Below are positions 1 through 6,266 of a stretch of 10,091 bases of DNA, piece after piece. Source of the DNA: Limnohabitans sp. (GTDB taxonomy: Bacteria; Pseudomonadota; Gammaproteobacteria; Burkholderiales; Burkholderiaceae_C). The stretch is taken from assembly GCA_021731425.1 (NCBI GenBank), contig JAKFXJ010000195.1:1-10091 (forward strand). Direction: 5' to 3'. The notes beneath the pieces were generated by a model. The model did not search any database, was not told the DNA's origin, and saw only the letters and a list, made by a program, of their open reading frames with translations. A program made the translations under genes and the position numbers. How positions within the stretch are numbered: the first letter of the stretch is position 1; every line of letters starts with the position of its first letter.

Positions 1-923
1 CAGGGGCACAAGTCTGGACAGGGCGGGAGATGGTCAGCGTCAAGGCCACACAAGAGGTCATTTTGAGCGCGGGCAGCATCGGTTCTGCGCAAATTTTGCA
101 ACTCTCGGGCATCGGCCCTGCAGCGGTGTTGCAAGGTGCTGGCGTTGAAATGAAACACGACCTGCCCGGCGTCGGAGCCAACCTGCAAGACCATTTGCAG
201 ATCCGCTCGGTCTACAAAGTCAAAGGCGCTAAAACCCTCAACACCTTGGCCAACAGCTTGTGGGGCAAGGCCATGATCGGGCTGGAATATGCCTTGAAAC
301 GCACGGGTCCCATGAGCATGGCACCGAGTCAGCTGGGCGCGTTCACCAAGAGCGACCCGTCGCAGCCTCACGCCAACATCCAGTACCACGTTCAGCCTTT
401 GAGTCTGGATGCCTTTGGCGAGCCACTGCACAGCTTCCCGGCCATCACGGCCAGTGTGTGCAACCTCAACCCCACCAGTCGGGGCACGGTGAACATCACC
501 AGTGCACGCTTTGAGGACGCTCCTGCCATTGCACCCAACTACTTGTCCACTGACGAAGACCGCAAAGTGGCCGCCGACAGTTTGCGCGTGACGCGCCGCA
601 TCATGTCGCAAGACGCCATGAAGCCTTTCCAGCCCGAAGAATTCAAACCGGGCGAGCAGTACCAAAGTGATGAAGAGCTGGCCAAACTGGCCGGTGACAT
701 TGCCAGCACCATCTTCCACCCGGTGGGCACCACCCGCATGGGGCGAGAGGATGACCCGATGGCCGTGGTCAATGGCCGCTTGCAGGTGCGCGGTATCGCG
801 GGTTTGCGTGTGGTCGATGCCGGGGTCATGCCCACCATCACCAGTGGTAACACCAACAGCCCAACACTCATGATTGCAGAGAAAGCGGCGCAATGGATTG
901 GTGAAGCTTTCGTCAAAAATTAA
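1..923 (+). CDS. GMC-family FAD-dependent oxidoreductase (choline/alcohol dehydrogenase-like), 5' truncated by window edge
   Basis: The reading frame is open to the left edge, so the N-terminal FAD-binding Rossmann part lies outside the window. About 307 C-terminal residues are visible of a family that is usually 530-560 long. The ATG at 30 is internal, not a start. Visible signs are the GMC signature-2-like stretch SAGSIGSAQILQLSGIG (about nt 69-119), the LPGVGANLQDHL motif that follows, and the C-terminal domain. The likely catalytic pair is His in FHPVGTTRMG (codon 717-719) and Asn in SGNTNSPT (codon 855-857), matching the conserved His/Asn of choline oxidase and relatives. These enzymes oxidise primary alcohols such as choline to aldehydes using FAD in the cytoplasm or at the membrane. 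The substrate cannot be read from the sequence. The next gene starts 14 bases after the stop, so the two are probably co-transcribed. Confidence 0.93.
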   Translation, partial: GAQVWTGREMVSVKATQEVILSAGSIGSAQILQLSGIGPAAVLQGAGVEMKHDLPGVGANLQDHLQIRSVYKVKGAKTLNTLANSLWGKAMIGLEYALKRTGPMSMAPSQLGAFTKSDPSQPHANIQYHVQPLSLDAFGEPLHSFPAITASVCNLNPTSRGTVNITSARFEDAPAIAPNYLSTDEDRKVAADSLRVTRRIMSQDAMKPFQPEEFKPGEQYQSDEELAKLAGDIASTIFHPVGTTRMGREDDPMAVVNGRLQVRGIAGLRVVDAGVMPTITSGNTNSPTLMIAEKAAQWIGEAFVKN

Positions 924-937
924 CACGGCCAGACGCC

Positions 938-1189
938 ATGGCTTTCATTCACAAAAAACGCATTTTGACTTCGGTGCTTTTGCTGGCTTGGCTGCTGATC
1001 AGCTTTGGCCCCAGCTTTCTTGCGCGTGATCTCTCAATGATGGTTTGGGGCTGGCCTTTGTATTTTTGGATGGCAGCGCAAGGCTCCATCCTGCTGTTCA
1101 TCGGCATCGTGGTTGTTTATGCCTGGCTCATGAACCGCTGGGAAGCGCAAGAGACCGCTGCAGGCAGAGACATTCCCAAAGGCTGGTGA
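938..1189 (+). CDS. DUF4212-like sodium:solute symporter small subunit, unpaired copy
   Basis: An 83-residue protein with two predicted membrane helices (about residues 9-28 and 43-65). It matches the other small subunit in this window (2523-2786) with identical spacing of key motifs: RDL at 30, GWP at 38, FW at 43 and AAQG at 46, versus 37, 45, 50 and 53 in the other copy. That places it in the DUF4212 family of putative solute:sodium symporter small subunits. Such proteins are normally encoded directly upstream of a large 12-14 helix SSS transporter, but here the next 349 bases hold no gene. The tail after the second helix (MNRW and on) lacks the LDKEYGV-type ending of the partner copy. The ribosome site is weak. 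With a 14-base gap it probably belongs to the GMC oxidoreductase transcript. It may be a remnant of a lost transporter, a subunit working in trans, or a diverged membrane partner of the oxidoreductase. Confidence 0.75.
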   Translation: MAFIHKKRILTSVLLLAWLLISFGPSFLARDLSMMVWGWPLYFWMAAQGSILLFIGIVVVYAWLMNRWEAQETAAGRDIPKGW

Positions 1190-1285
1190 CCAACCCGTTT
1201 GCCCAGGGCACACTGGGCGCATCCATCTCATGCACAAGCCAGCAGCTGGGTGTGCTGCATTTCTGCACTTTGCGCCCAGCAAGAT

Positions 1286-1333
1286 AGGGCGAAACACCCC
1301 CAAAAGGCACCTATTTTTATCGGTGTTTTCCCT
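1286..1333 (+). other. Interrupted long stem-loop, possible terminator or processing site
   Basis: The outer AGGG/CCCT and inner AAACACC/GGTGTTT pairings give 11 base pairs around a small internal loop. The apical loop is 23 bases and includes AAAAGG and CCTATTTTT. The inner part (AAAAGG, CA, CCT then five Ts) could act as a weak terminator for the operon ending at 1189. This is a hand-read structure with no computed energy. Confidence 0.3.
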
Positions 1334-1497
1334 TGCATTTCGCTGTCAACAATTCAAACAAATCCACGAAAAATGTAAGGCACGTGTCAGGTAGGTCTCA
1401 CTCTCCGAATGAAGCCTTGCAAATGCTCGGCAAAGAACTGAATTCACCCATTTTTTTTGTGGTTTAAAGCCGATTAGGTGGACAAGAAGCCGGTTCA

Positions 1498-1503
1498 TAA
1501 AAT
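1498..1503 (+). promoter_or_regulatory. Candidate -10 box for the YggT-like/TPR gene pair
   Basis: TAAAAT (5 of 6 to the sigma-70 -10 consensus) lies 35 bases before the start codon at 1539, in an AT-rich stretch. The best -35 at suitable spacing (TTAGGT, 1474-1479, spacing 18) is poor, so the call is tentative. Confidence 0.25.
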
Positions 1504-1538
1504 CCGAAAACTCTTTTGATCTCCATCAATAAACCCCT

Positions 1539-1835
1539 ATGTTGCTCGCCACTGTCATCGCCAAAAGCCTGATCGAACTTTCACTCATGTTCATCGTTGG
1601 GCGTTTCTTGCTGGGATTGCTGGCGGGCTCTAACCGTGACAACAATGTTTTTTGGCAATTGCTGGATGTGGCCTCCAAGCCCGCCTTGTGGCTCACACGC
1701 AAGATCAGCCCCAAACTGATCCTGGACCAACACATCCCGCTGGCCACCAGCAGCTGGCTTTTGATTGCCTGGGTCGTGGTGGTGCAATTGAAAATCGAAC
1801 TCTGCCTTGAGATGGGGATCGCGGCATGTCAGTGA
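1539..1835 (+). CDS. Small integral membrane protein, YggT-like
   Basis: A 98-residue protein with two hydrophobic segments (about residues 4-30 and 70-88) flanking a polar middle. That middle (DNNVFWQLLDVASKPALWLT, then RKISP) recalls the YggT pattern, where DNPF and a short helix are followed by TEPLLRPIRRxIP. A remote YggT-family relationship is therefore likely but not certain. YggT proteins are small inner-membrane proteins of poorly known function, with reported links to osmotic tolerance and cell-envelope processes. The start codon has no clear Shine-Dalgarno sequence. The 3' end overlaps the next gene by 10 bases, implying co-translation with the TPR protein. Confidence 0.65.
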   Translation: MLLATVIAKSLIELSLMFIVGRFLLGLLAGSNRDNNVFWQLLDVASKPALWLTRKISPKLILDQHIPLATSSWLLIAWVVVVQLKIELCLEMGIAACQ

Positions 1836-2443
1836 AAACCCAACTCTCTCCCGCCAACCCCAGTACCTCCAGCCGAAGCAGGTGCTTTTGGCTACGCCTC
1901 CAAGCCAAGGCGCTTTTGGTCGTGGGCATGCGCCGTAGAGCCCACGAGGTGTTTCAAGAGATCCTGGACCTCAATCCCCAAGATGTTTTGGCACTGAACA
2001 GCCTCGGTTTCAACGACTTGAACGATCGGCGCTTGGTTCAGGCGTTGGGGTTTTTCGAGCGCGCTTTGGCGCTCACCCCAGCCAACGCCAATGCGCACTT
2101 CAACGTGGGGTTTGTCTGCGAAGAATTGGGACGCAGCCAAGAAGCAGAACACGCTTTCAGAGCCGCCCTCCAAATTGACGAAAAAATGGACCGCGCTTGG
2201 TATGGCCTCGGCTTGGTGCTGGTGCGTCAACGCCGATTTGAAGAATCTTTGGTGGCCTTCAAGCGCAACACCGAACTGCAATCCATGAGCCCTTATGCCT
2301 GGTACCAAATGGCCCGCGTGCACATGGAGATGCATGACCCCGAAAAAGCGCTCGATGTCATGCGCCACCTGAATGGTTTCGAACCCAAAGTGGCCGCTCA
2401 ACTCGAGCGCGAAACAGGGCTCAAATTGAACACGCTCATGTGA
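1826..2443 (+). CDS. TPR-repeat protein
   Basis: A 205-residue protein made almost entirely of tetratricopeptide repeats, at about residues 22-51, 55-86, 89-120, 123-154 and 157-188. The third is the clearest (AHFNVGFVCEELGRSQEAEH and on, with the usual small and aromatic positions). The short N-terminus is Ser/Arg-rich, with no signal peptide or membrane helix, so a cytoplasmic scaffold or adaptor role is the simplest reading. The start ATG lies inside the end of the preceding membrane-protein gene (10-base overlap), with GGGG about 10 bases upstream as a weak ribosome site. This suggests translational coupling and perhaps a physical pairing of the two products. TPR domains bind other proteins; the partner cannot be told. 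Confidence 0.85.
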   Translation: MSVKTQLSPANPSTSSRSRCFWLRLQAKALLVVGMRRRAHEVFQEILDLNPQDVLALNSLGFNDLNDRRLVQALGFFERALALTPANANAHFNVGFVCEELGRSQEAEHAFRAALQIDEKMDRAWYGLGLVLVRQRRFEESLVAFKRNTELQSMSPYAWYQMARVHMEMHDPEKALDVMRHLNGFEPKVAAQLERETGLKLNTLM

Positions 2444-2445
2444 GT

Positions 2446-2465
2446 CCCCGACCTCCAGGTTGGGG
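2446..2465. other. Hairpin just after the TPR gene
   Basis: CCCCGACCT (2446-2454) pairs with AGGTTGGGG (2457-2465) through nine pairs, one of them G-U, with only two unpaired loop bases as drawn. It begins two bases after the TPR stop codon. On the + strand it is followed by an A-run rather than a T-run, so it is not a standard intrinsic terminator. It may protect the 3' end or mark the gene boundary. Confidence 0.35.
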
Positions 2466-2510
2466 CAAAAAATTCAAGTGTGACAGCCGGTAGTTTGATT
2501 TTTTAACAAG

Positions 2511-2516
2511 AAGGAG
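2511..2516 (+). promoter_or_regulatory. Strong ribosome binding site for the symporter small subunit
   Basis: A consensus AAGGAG sits six bases before the ATG at 2523. It fixes that start and is much stronger than the sites of the upstream genes, suggesting high translation of the symporter unit. Confidence 0.75.
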
Positions 2517-2522
2517 AAGACA

Positions 2523-2786
2523 ATGCAGCTCACTGCAAGGCACCAGGAATACTGGGGCAAAAACTTAAGGATCACGGGGCTATTGCTGGCCCTGTGGTTC
2601 TTTGTTACGTTCGTGGTTTTATATTTTTCGCGTGACTTGACGTTCAGCTTTTTTGGCTGGCCGTTCTCGTTTTGGGTCGCTGCCCAAGGCGCACTGATCG
2701 TGTACTGCCTGATCATCTGGTACTACGCCCGCTATATGAACAACCTTGACAAGGAATATGGCGTCGCAGAAGGAGAAGAAGCATGA
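2523..2786 (+). CDS. Sodium:solute symporter small subunit (DUF4212)
   Basis: An 87-residue protein of the DUF4212 family (putative solute:sodium symporter small subunit). It has a charged N-terminus with the typical QEYWGKNLRI run, two membrane helices (about residues 16-36 and 48-70), the conserved RDL-GWP-FW-AAQG core between and within them, and a tail ending NNLDKEYGVAEGEEA. It is presumed to pair with the large transporter encoded next to it in the inner membrane. The genes overlap by four bases (ATGA, 2783-2786), the classic arrangement for coupled translation of complex subunits. Length and motif order are standard for the family. Confidence 0.9.
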   Translation: MQLTARHQEYWGKNLRITGLLLALWFFVTFVVLYFSRDLTFSFFGWPFSFWVAAQGALIVYCLIIWYYARYMNNLDKEYGVAEGEEA

Positions 2787-4897
2787 GCGTTTTCGGCGGC
2801 GAAGGCCAAACCCAAGGCCAATTTCAGAAATCTCTGAACAGGGTATTCACTTTCTACATCGGGGGCTTTGCGGCCTTCGTCATTGCGCTGGCCATCCTTG
2901 AGCAGATGGGCATGCCCAAAGAGTACATTGGCTACGCCTTCTTGGCGGCCACGGTGCTCTTGTACGGTGGCATTGGTGTCATGAGTCGTACCAACGATGC
3001 GGCCGAATACTATGTGGCCGGTCGTCGTGTGCCCGCCATGTACAACGGCATGGCCACTGGTTCTGACTGGATGTCGGCCGCGTCCTTCATCGGTATGGCC
3101 GGTACGTTATACCTGACGGGTTACGGCGGTCTGGCCTTCATCTTGGGCTGGACAGGCGGTTACTGTTTGGTGGCTTTGTTCCTGGCACCTTACCTGCGTA
3201 AGTTTGGCCAGTTCACCATTCCTGACTTCTTGGGCGCACGCTACGGCGGCAACATGGCCCGCCTGATTGGCGTGTTTGCGGCCATCTTGGTGTCCTTTGT
3301 TTACGTGGTGGCGCAGATCTTCGGCGTGGGCTTGATCACCGCCCGCCTGACAGGCTTGTCCTTCGACGTGGGCGTGTATGTCGGCTTGGCCGGTATCTTG
3401 GTGTGCTCGTTCTTGGGCGGTATGCGTGCAGTGACCTGGACCCAGGTAGCTCAGTACATCATCCTGATCGTGGCCTACATGATCCCCGTGGTCTGGTTGT
3501 CGGTGAAACACACCAGCATGCCCGTGCCTCAGATCTCTTACGGCTACTTGCTTGAAAAAGTGACCGCCAAAGAAGAGCAACTGCTGAAAGACCCCAAAGA
3601 ACTCGAAGTTCGCGGTATCTTCAAAGCACGCGCCGATGCAGCCGCTGAAAAGCTGAAGGATGTGCCTGCAGCCATGGCCGCAGACAAAGAAGCCGCTACC
3701 AAGAAGCTGGAAGAGCTGAAGGCCGCCAACGCACCGGCTGCCGACATCAAAGCGGCTGAAACCGCCTTGGCTGGCCTGCCCAAAGACGAAGCTGCTGCCA
3801 AAGCGGCGTACACCGCTGCTCGAGCTGCCAACGCACCCCGTGCAGCACCGCCCCTGCGTCATGCTGAGCCCTTCCCAGGCAAAGACGATGCGGCCCGAGA
3901 TGTGGCCCGCAAGAACTTCTTGGCCCTGGTCTTCTGCTTGATGATCGGAACGGCTGCGCTGCCGCACATCCTGATGCGTTTCTACACCGTGCCCTCGGTG
4001 CGTGAGGCTCGCCAGTCTGTCGCCTGGTCGCTGTTCTTCATCTCTTTGCTGTACTTCACGGCGCCTGCTTTGGCGGTGTTGGTCAAGTTCGACATCTACA
4101 CCCTCTTGGTCGGAACACCGTTTGACCAGTTGCCGGGATGGATTGCACGCTGGAACGTGGTCGACCCCACACTGATGGCAGTTTCTGACATCAACAAAGA
4201 TGGCATCTTGCAATTGGCAGAGATCCGCTTGGGCGGTGACATTGTGGTCTTGGCCACACCTGAAATCGGCGGCTTGCCGTTCGTGATTTCGGGTCTGGTG
4301 GCAGCCGGTGGTTTGGCTGCGGCCTTGTCCACAGCCGACGGCTTGTTGTTGACCATTGCCAACGCCTTGTCGCACGACGTGTACTACAAAGTGATTGACC
4401 CCAACGCCTCGGCCAACCGTCGCGTGGCGCTCTCCAAAGTCATTTTGGTGTTCGTTGCCTTGGCTGCGGCTTATGTCGCATCGCTGCGCATGGCCGACAT
4501 TTTGTTCCTCGTGTCTGCGGCCTTCTCGTTCGCTGCAGCAGCCTTCTTCCCTGCGTTGACCCTGGGCATCTTCTGGAAGCGTGCCAACAAATGGGGCGCC
4601 TCGCTGGGCATGATGGCCGGTTTGGGCATCTCGTTCTACTACATGGTCAAGACTCATCCTTGGATGTACGGCTTGTTCCATGAGGGCTCGCTGACACCTG
4701 AAATCCTGAAGGCCAACACCTGGTGGGACATCGCCCCCATCTCGGCTGGTATCTTCGGCGTGCCACTGGGCTTCGCGGTGATCATCATCGTGTCGCTGCT
4801 GACCAAGGCACCGGACAAAGAAGTTCAGGACATGGTCGAAAACGTCCGTTTCCCCAGCTTTGACGGCACCACCTCACAAGGCAGTGCTGCTCACTAA
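2783..4897 (+). CDS. Sodium:solute symporter family transporter, VC_2705-type large subunit
   Basis: A 704-residue member of the SSS family (LeuT fold, Na+-coupled uptake). The core is clear: NDAAEYYVAGRRVPAMYNGM (71-90) followed by the TGSDWMSAASFIGMAG segment, GGMRAVTWTQVAQY (212-225), and the signature GLAAALSTADGLLLTIANAL (510-529), whose Ser/Thr help bind sodium in this family. The small-subunit partner places it in the VC_2705 subfamily. Members often sit near short-chain acid metabolism genes, so acetate or another monocarboxylate is a plausible but unproven substrate. Two additions stand out. Residues about 256-375 form a hydrophilic Ala/Lys/Glu-rich insert with coiled-coil character, making the protein about 120 longer than the usual 550-600. 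Residues 469-480 form a canonical EF-hand loop in a soluble stretch before the signature helix. The gene ends at paired hairpins. Confidence 0.93.
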   Translation: MSVFGGEGQTQGQFQKSLNRVFTFYIGGFAAFVIALAILEQMGMPKEYIGYAFLAATVLLYGGIGVMSRTNDAAEYYVAGRRVPAMYNGMATGSDWMSAASFIGMAGTLYLTGYGGLAFILGWTGGYCLVALFLAPYLRKFGQFTIPDFLGARYGGNMARLIGVFAAILVSFVYVVAQIFGVGLITARLTGLSFDVGVYVGLAGILVCSFLGGMRAVTWTQVAQYIILIVAYMIPVVWLSVKHTSMPVPQISYGYLLEKVTAKEEQLLKDPKELEVRGIFKARADAAAEKLKDVPAAMAADKEAATKKLEELKAANAPAADIKAAETALAGLPKDEAAAKAAYTAARAANAPRAAPPLRHAEPFPGKDDAARDVARKNFLALVFCLMIGTAALPHILMRFYTVPSVREARQSVAWSLFFISLLYFTAPALAVLVKFDIYTLLVGTPFDQLPGWIARWNVVDPTLMAVSDINKDGILQLAEIRLGGDIVVLATPEIGGLPFVISGLVAAGGLAAALSTADGLLLTIANALSHDVYYKVIDPNASANRRVALSKVILVFVALAAAYVASLRMADILFLVSAAFSFAAAAFFPALTLGIFWKRANKWGASLGMMAGLGISFYYMVKTHPWMYGLFHEGSLTPEILKANTWWDIAPISAGIFGVPLGFAVIIIVSLLTKAPDKEVQDMVENVRFPSFDGTTSQGSAAH

Positions 4898-4904
4898 AAG
4901 GCCA

Positions 4905-4932
4905 AAGTTGGCAAGCCCTGTCTTGCCAACTT
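4905..4932. other. Perfect 11-bp hairpin after the symporter gene
   Basis: AAGTTGGCAAG (4905-4915) and CTTGCCAACTT (4922-4932) are exact reverse complements around a six-base loop. No T-run follows on either strand, so it probably stabilises the 3' end of the symporter mRNA against exonucleases rather than terminating by itself. Confidence 0.6.
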
Positions 4933-4945
4933 AAACCCTTCCAAC

Positions 4946-4980
4946 AAAAAACCCGATCGTGTCATGCGATCGGGTTTTTT
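4946..4980. terminator. Bidirectional intrinsic terminator
   Basis: CCCGATCG (4952-4959) pairs perfectly with CGATCGGG (4967-4974) around a seven-base loop. It is preceded by six As (4946-4951) and followed by six Ts (4975-4980). The symmetric A- and T-runs let it end transcription in both directions, which suits its position between the + strand symporter and the convergent - strand gene at 5002. Confidence 0.92.
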
Positions 4981-5001
4981 CTTTGGTGTGAATAACTCAG
5001 G

Positions 5002-5640
5002 TCATGAGCGCCTTACCCCCACCCCACACAAAGCCGGGGCTTGCCAGTCAGGCCCATCAAACCAGGCATCGCCCAGCAAATAGGCCCTCAGCATGGGCAG
5101 CGCATCTTGACCCCAAAACACTCGGCCATCAACCACCCAGCTGGGCACACCAAACACCCCCTGCTCAATCGCCTCTTGGGCATGCGTTTGCAAAGCCTGC
5201 TTGACTGGGGCGCTGCTGGGGTCTTGTGCCGGAGCCAACTCCGCCGTCAAAGCCGCCAGGCGCTCGGAATCGGCCGCGTCCTGCCCATGGCACCAGACAT
5301 GGCGGAAGATTTTTTCGCACACATAACGGCTGGGCGTGCCGTCGGCGTCACATGCGGTGGCCAAGCGCAACAAACCGAGCGGGTTAAAGGGGTGCATGGC
5401 CGGCAACTGCAAAGGTGTGCCCTGCTGGCGGGCCAGCCACAGCACCTGCCGATACGTCCAGTCGCGCTTGCTGGGGATTTCTGCCGGGCCCAGCTGCCCG
5501 TGGTGCTTGAGCATGGCCGCAAACAGCACCGGCTTGTGCACCACGCGGTGGCTGATGCCTTCCAAGGCCCGAGGCAAGGCATCAAAACCGAGCCAGGCGT
5601 AAGGTGAAATGAAATCGATATAAAAATGAATGGTTTTCAT
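5002..5640 (-). CDS. DsbA-fold protein, 2-hydroxychromene-2-carboxylate isomerase family
   Basis: A 212-residue protein of the HCCA isomerase/DsbA-like thioredoxin-fold family (kappa-class GST relatives). The N-terminal FYIDFISPYAWLG holds Ser12 at the place of the catalytic Ser of NahD-type isomerases, with no CxxC, so it is not a disulfide oxidase. The C-terminal stretch GVFGVPSWVVDGRVFWGQD carries the cis-Pro (Pro166) and the typical family ending. NahD uses glutathione to isomerise a naphthalene breakdown intermediate. Many genomic homologues outside aromatic clusters have unknown substrates, and no other naphthalene genes are seen here, so the in vivo reaction is open. Length matches the family (about 200). 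The ribosome site is weak. It shares a 170-base divergent promoter region with the uspA-like gene. Confidence 0.88.
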   Translation of the reverse strand: MKTIHFYIDFISPYAWLGFDALPRALEGISHRVVHKPVLFAAMLKHHGQLGPAEIPSKRDWTYRQVLWLARQQGTPLQLPAMHPFNPLGLLRLATACDADGTPSRYVCEKIFRHVWCHGQDAADSERLAALTAELAPAQDPSSAPVKQALQTHAQEAIEQGVFGVPSWVVDGRVFWGQDALPMLRAYLLGDAWFDGPDWQAPALCGVGVRRS

Positions 5641-5675
5641 CGGTGACAGGCTGTGTGTGGTGGCTCACTCAACGC

Positions 5676-5705
5676 TTTGTATTGGGCCCAAGTCTATAGG
5701 GTCAA
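5676..5705 (-). promoter_or_regulatory. Candidate sigma-70 promoter for the HCCA-isomerase-like gene
   Basis: Read on the - strand, TTGACC (5705-5700) and TACAAA (5681-5676) are 18 bases apart, matching the -35 in 5 of 6 and the -10 in 4 of 6 positions. Transcription would start about 30 bases before the ATG at 5640. This is a consensus match only. Confidence 0.4.
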
Positions 5706-5707
5706 CA

Positions 5708-5721
5708 CCAACTTGCGTTGG
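5708..5721. promoter_or_regulatory. Inverted repeat in the divergent promoter region
   Basis: CCAAC (5708-5712) and GTTGG (5717-5721) flank TTGC. The repeat lies between the candidate divergent promoters and could be an operator acting on both genes. It is short enough to arise by chance. Confidence 0.2.
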
Positions 5722-5739
5722 CGGTCTTATCCGTAGAAT
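5713..5739 (+). promoter_or_regulatory. Candidate promoter for the uspA-like gene
   Basis: TTGCGT (5713-5718) and TAGAAT (5734-5739) are 15 bases apart, a short but tolerated spacing. The -10 matches 5 of 6 positions. It would give a leader of about 65 bases before the ATG at 5811. Confidence 0.3.
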
Positions 5740-5810
5740 GAATTGCATGAACAAGTGACCACCACGCCCACACCGGGCCAGAGTCACCGACCGCACATCA
5801 AGGAGACGCC

Positions 5811-6266
5811 ATGTACAAGCACATCATCCTGGCCTATGACGGTTCGAGCAGTGGTCAAAAGGCCATGCTGGAGCTCAAGGAGTTGGCGCATTGGGGCCAA
5901 CCCCGCCTGACCTTGGTGGCAGTGGCCCCCAACCCTTTGGATGTGGGCTCAATGGAGATGGGCTACTACACCTCGGCCGACAACGGGCCTGTTGAAGAAA
6001 CCCTGAAAGAGCAATTGGCGCAGGGTGTGCAAGCCCTGCAGGCCATGGGTTACACGGTGCAAGGCGAAGTGCTCAAAGGTGAGGTCATTCGGGAGTTGTC
6101 GGACTTTGCCGAACTCGCAGGTGCAGACCTGATCGTGGTCGGACACAAACACGAACCCAACCTGCTGCGTCGCTGGTGGAGCGGCTCCACCGCCAAATCG
6201 CTGGTGGAAGAGTCGCCTTGTAATGTGTTGATTGTGGTGGACCGCAGCGCTGTCGCTGCAACTTAG
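5811..6266 (+). CDS. Universal stress protein, UspA family
   Basis: A 151-residue single-domain Usp protein. The N-terminus MYKHIILAYDGSSSGQKAML has the strand-loop DGS motif that contacts nucleotide, and ADLIVVGHKHEPNLL then WWSGSTAKSLVEESPCNVLIV is the C-terminal nucleotide-binding half. The classical ATP-binding pattern G-x2-G-x9-G-S/T is altered: the second Gly is His (GHKH) and ten residues separate it from GST. ATP binding is therefore possible but not assured. Usp proteins are cytoplasmic and help cells survive starvation and other stresses. The start has a good Shine-Dalgarno (AAGGAG, 5800-5805, five bases before ATG). The stop codon overlaps the end of the convergent DUF1289 gene by four bases. 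Confidence 0.9.
   Translation: MYKHIILAYDGSSSGQKAMLELKELAHWGQPRLTLVAVAPNPLDVGSMEMGYYTSADNGPVEETLKEQLAQGVQALQAMGYTVQGEVLKGEVIRELSDFAELAGADLIVVGHKHEPNLLRRWWSGSTAKSLVEESPCNVLIVVDRSAVAAT

Larger units (their letters stand above)
1190..1538. other. Gene-free intergenic region with hairpins
   Basis: No convincing coding frame is seen on either strand. It holds a 6-bp hairpin (1201-1218), an imperfect hairpin (1233-1254), and a longer interrupted stem: AGGG 1286-1289 and AAACACC 1292-1298 against GGTGTTT 1322-1328 and CCCT 1330-1333. None is followed by a clean T-run, so an intrinsic terminator for the upstream gene is not certain. The last 100 bases are AT-rich, with an eight-T run at 1451-1458, and probably contain the promoter of the gene pair starting at 1539. 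Confidence 0.5.

Noticed and set aside
2446..2465. Hairpin after the TPR gene as an intrinsic terminator
   Set aside because: It is followed by As, not Ts, on the + strand and has an almost closed loop, so it does not fit the standard pattern.
3107..4681. A 524-codon open frame on the - strand opposite the symporter gene
   Set aside because: Its translation is rich in His, Gln, Gly and Cys without any domain, while the + strand frame is a clear SSS transporter. It is a codon-bias shadow.
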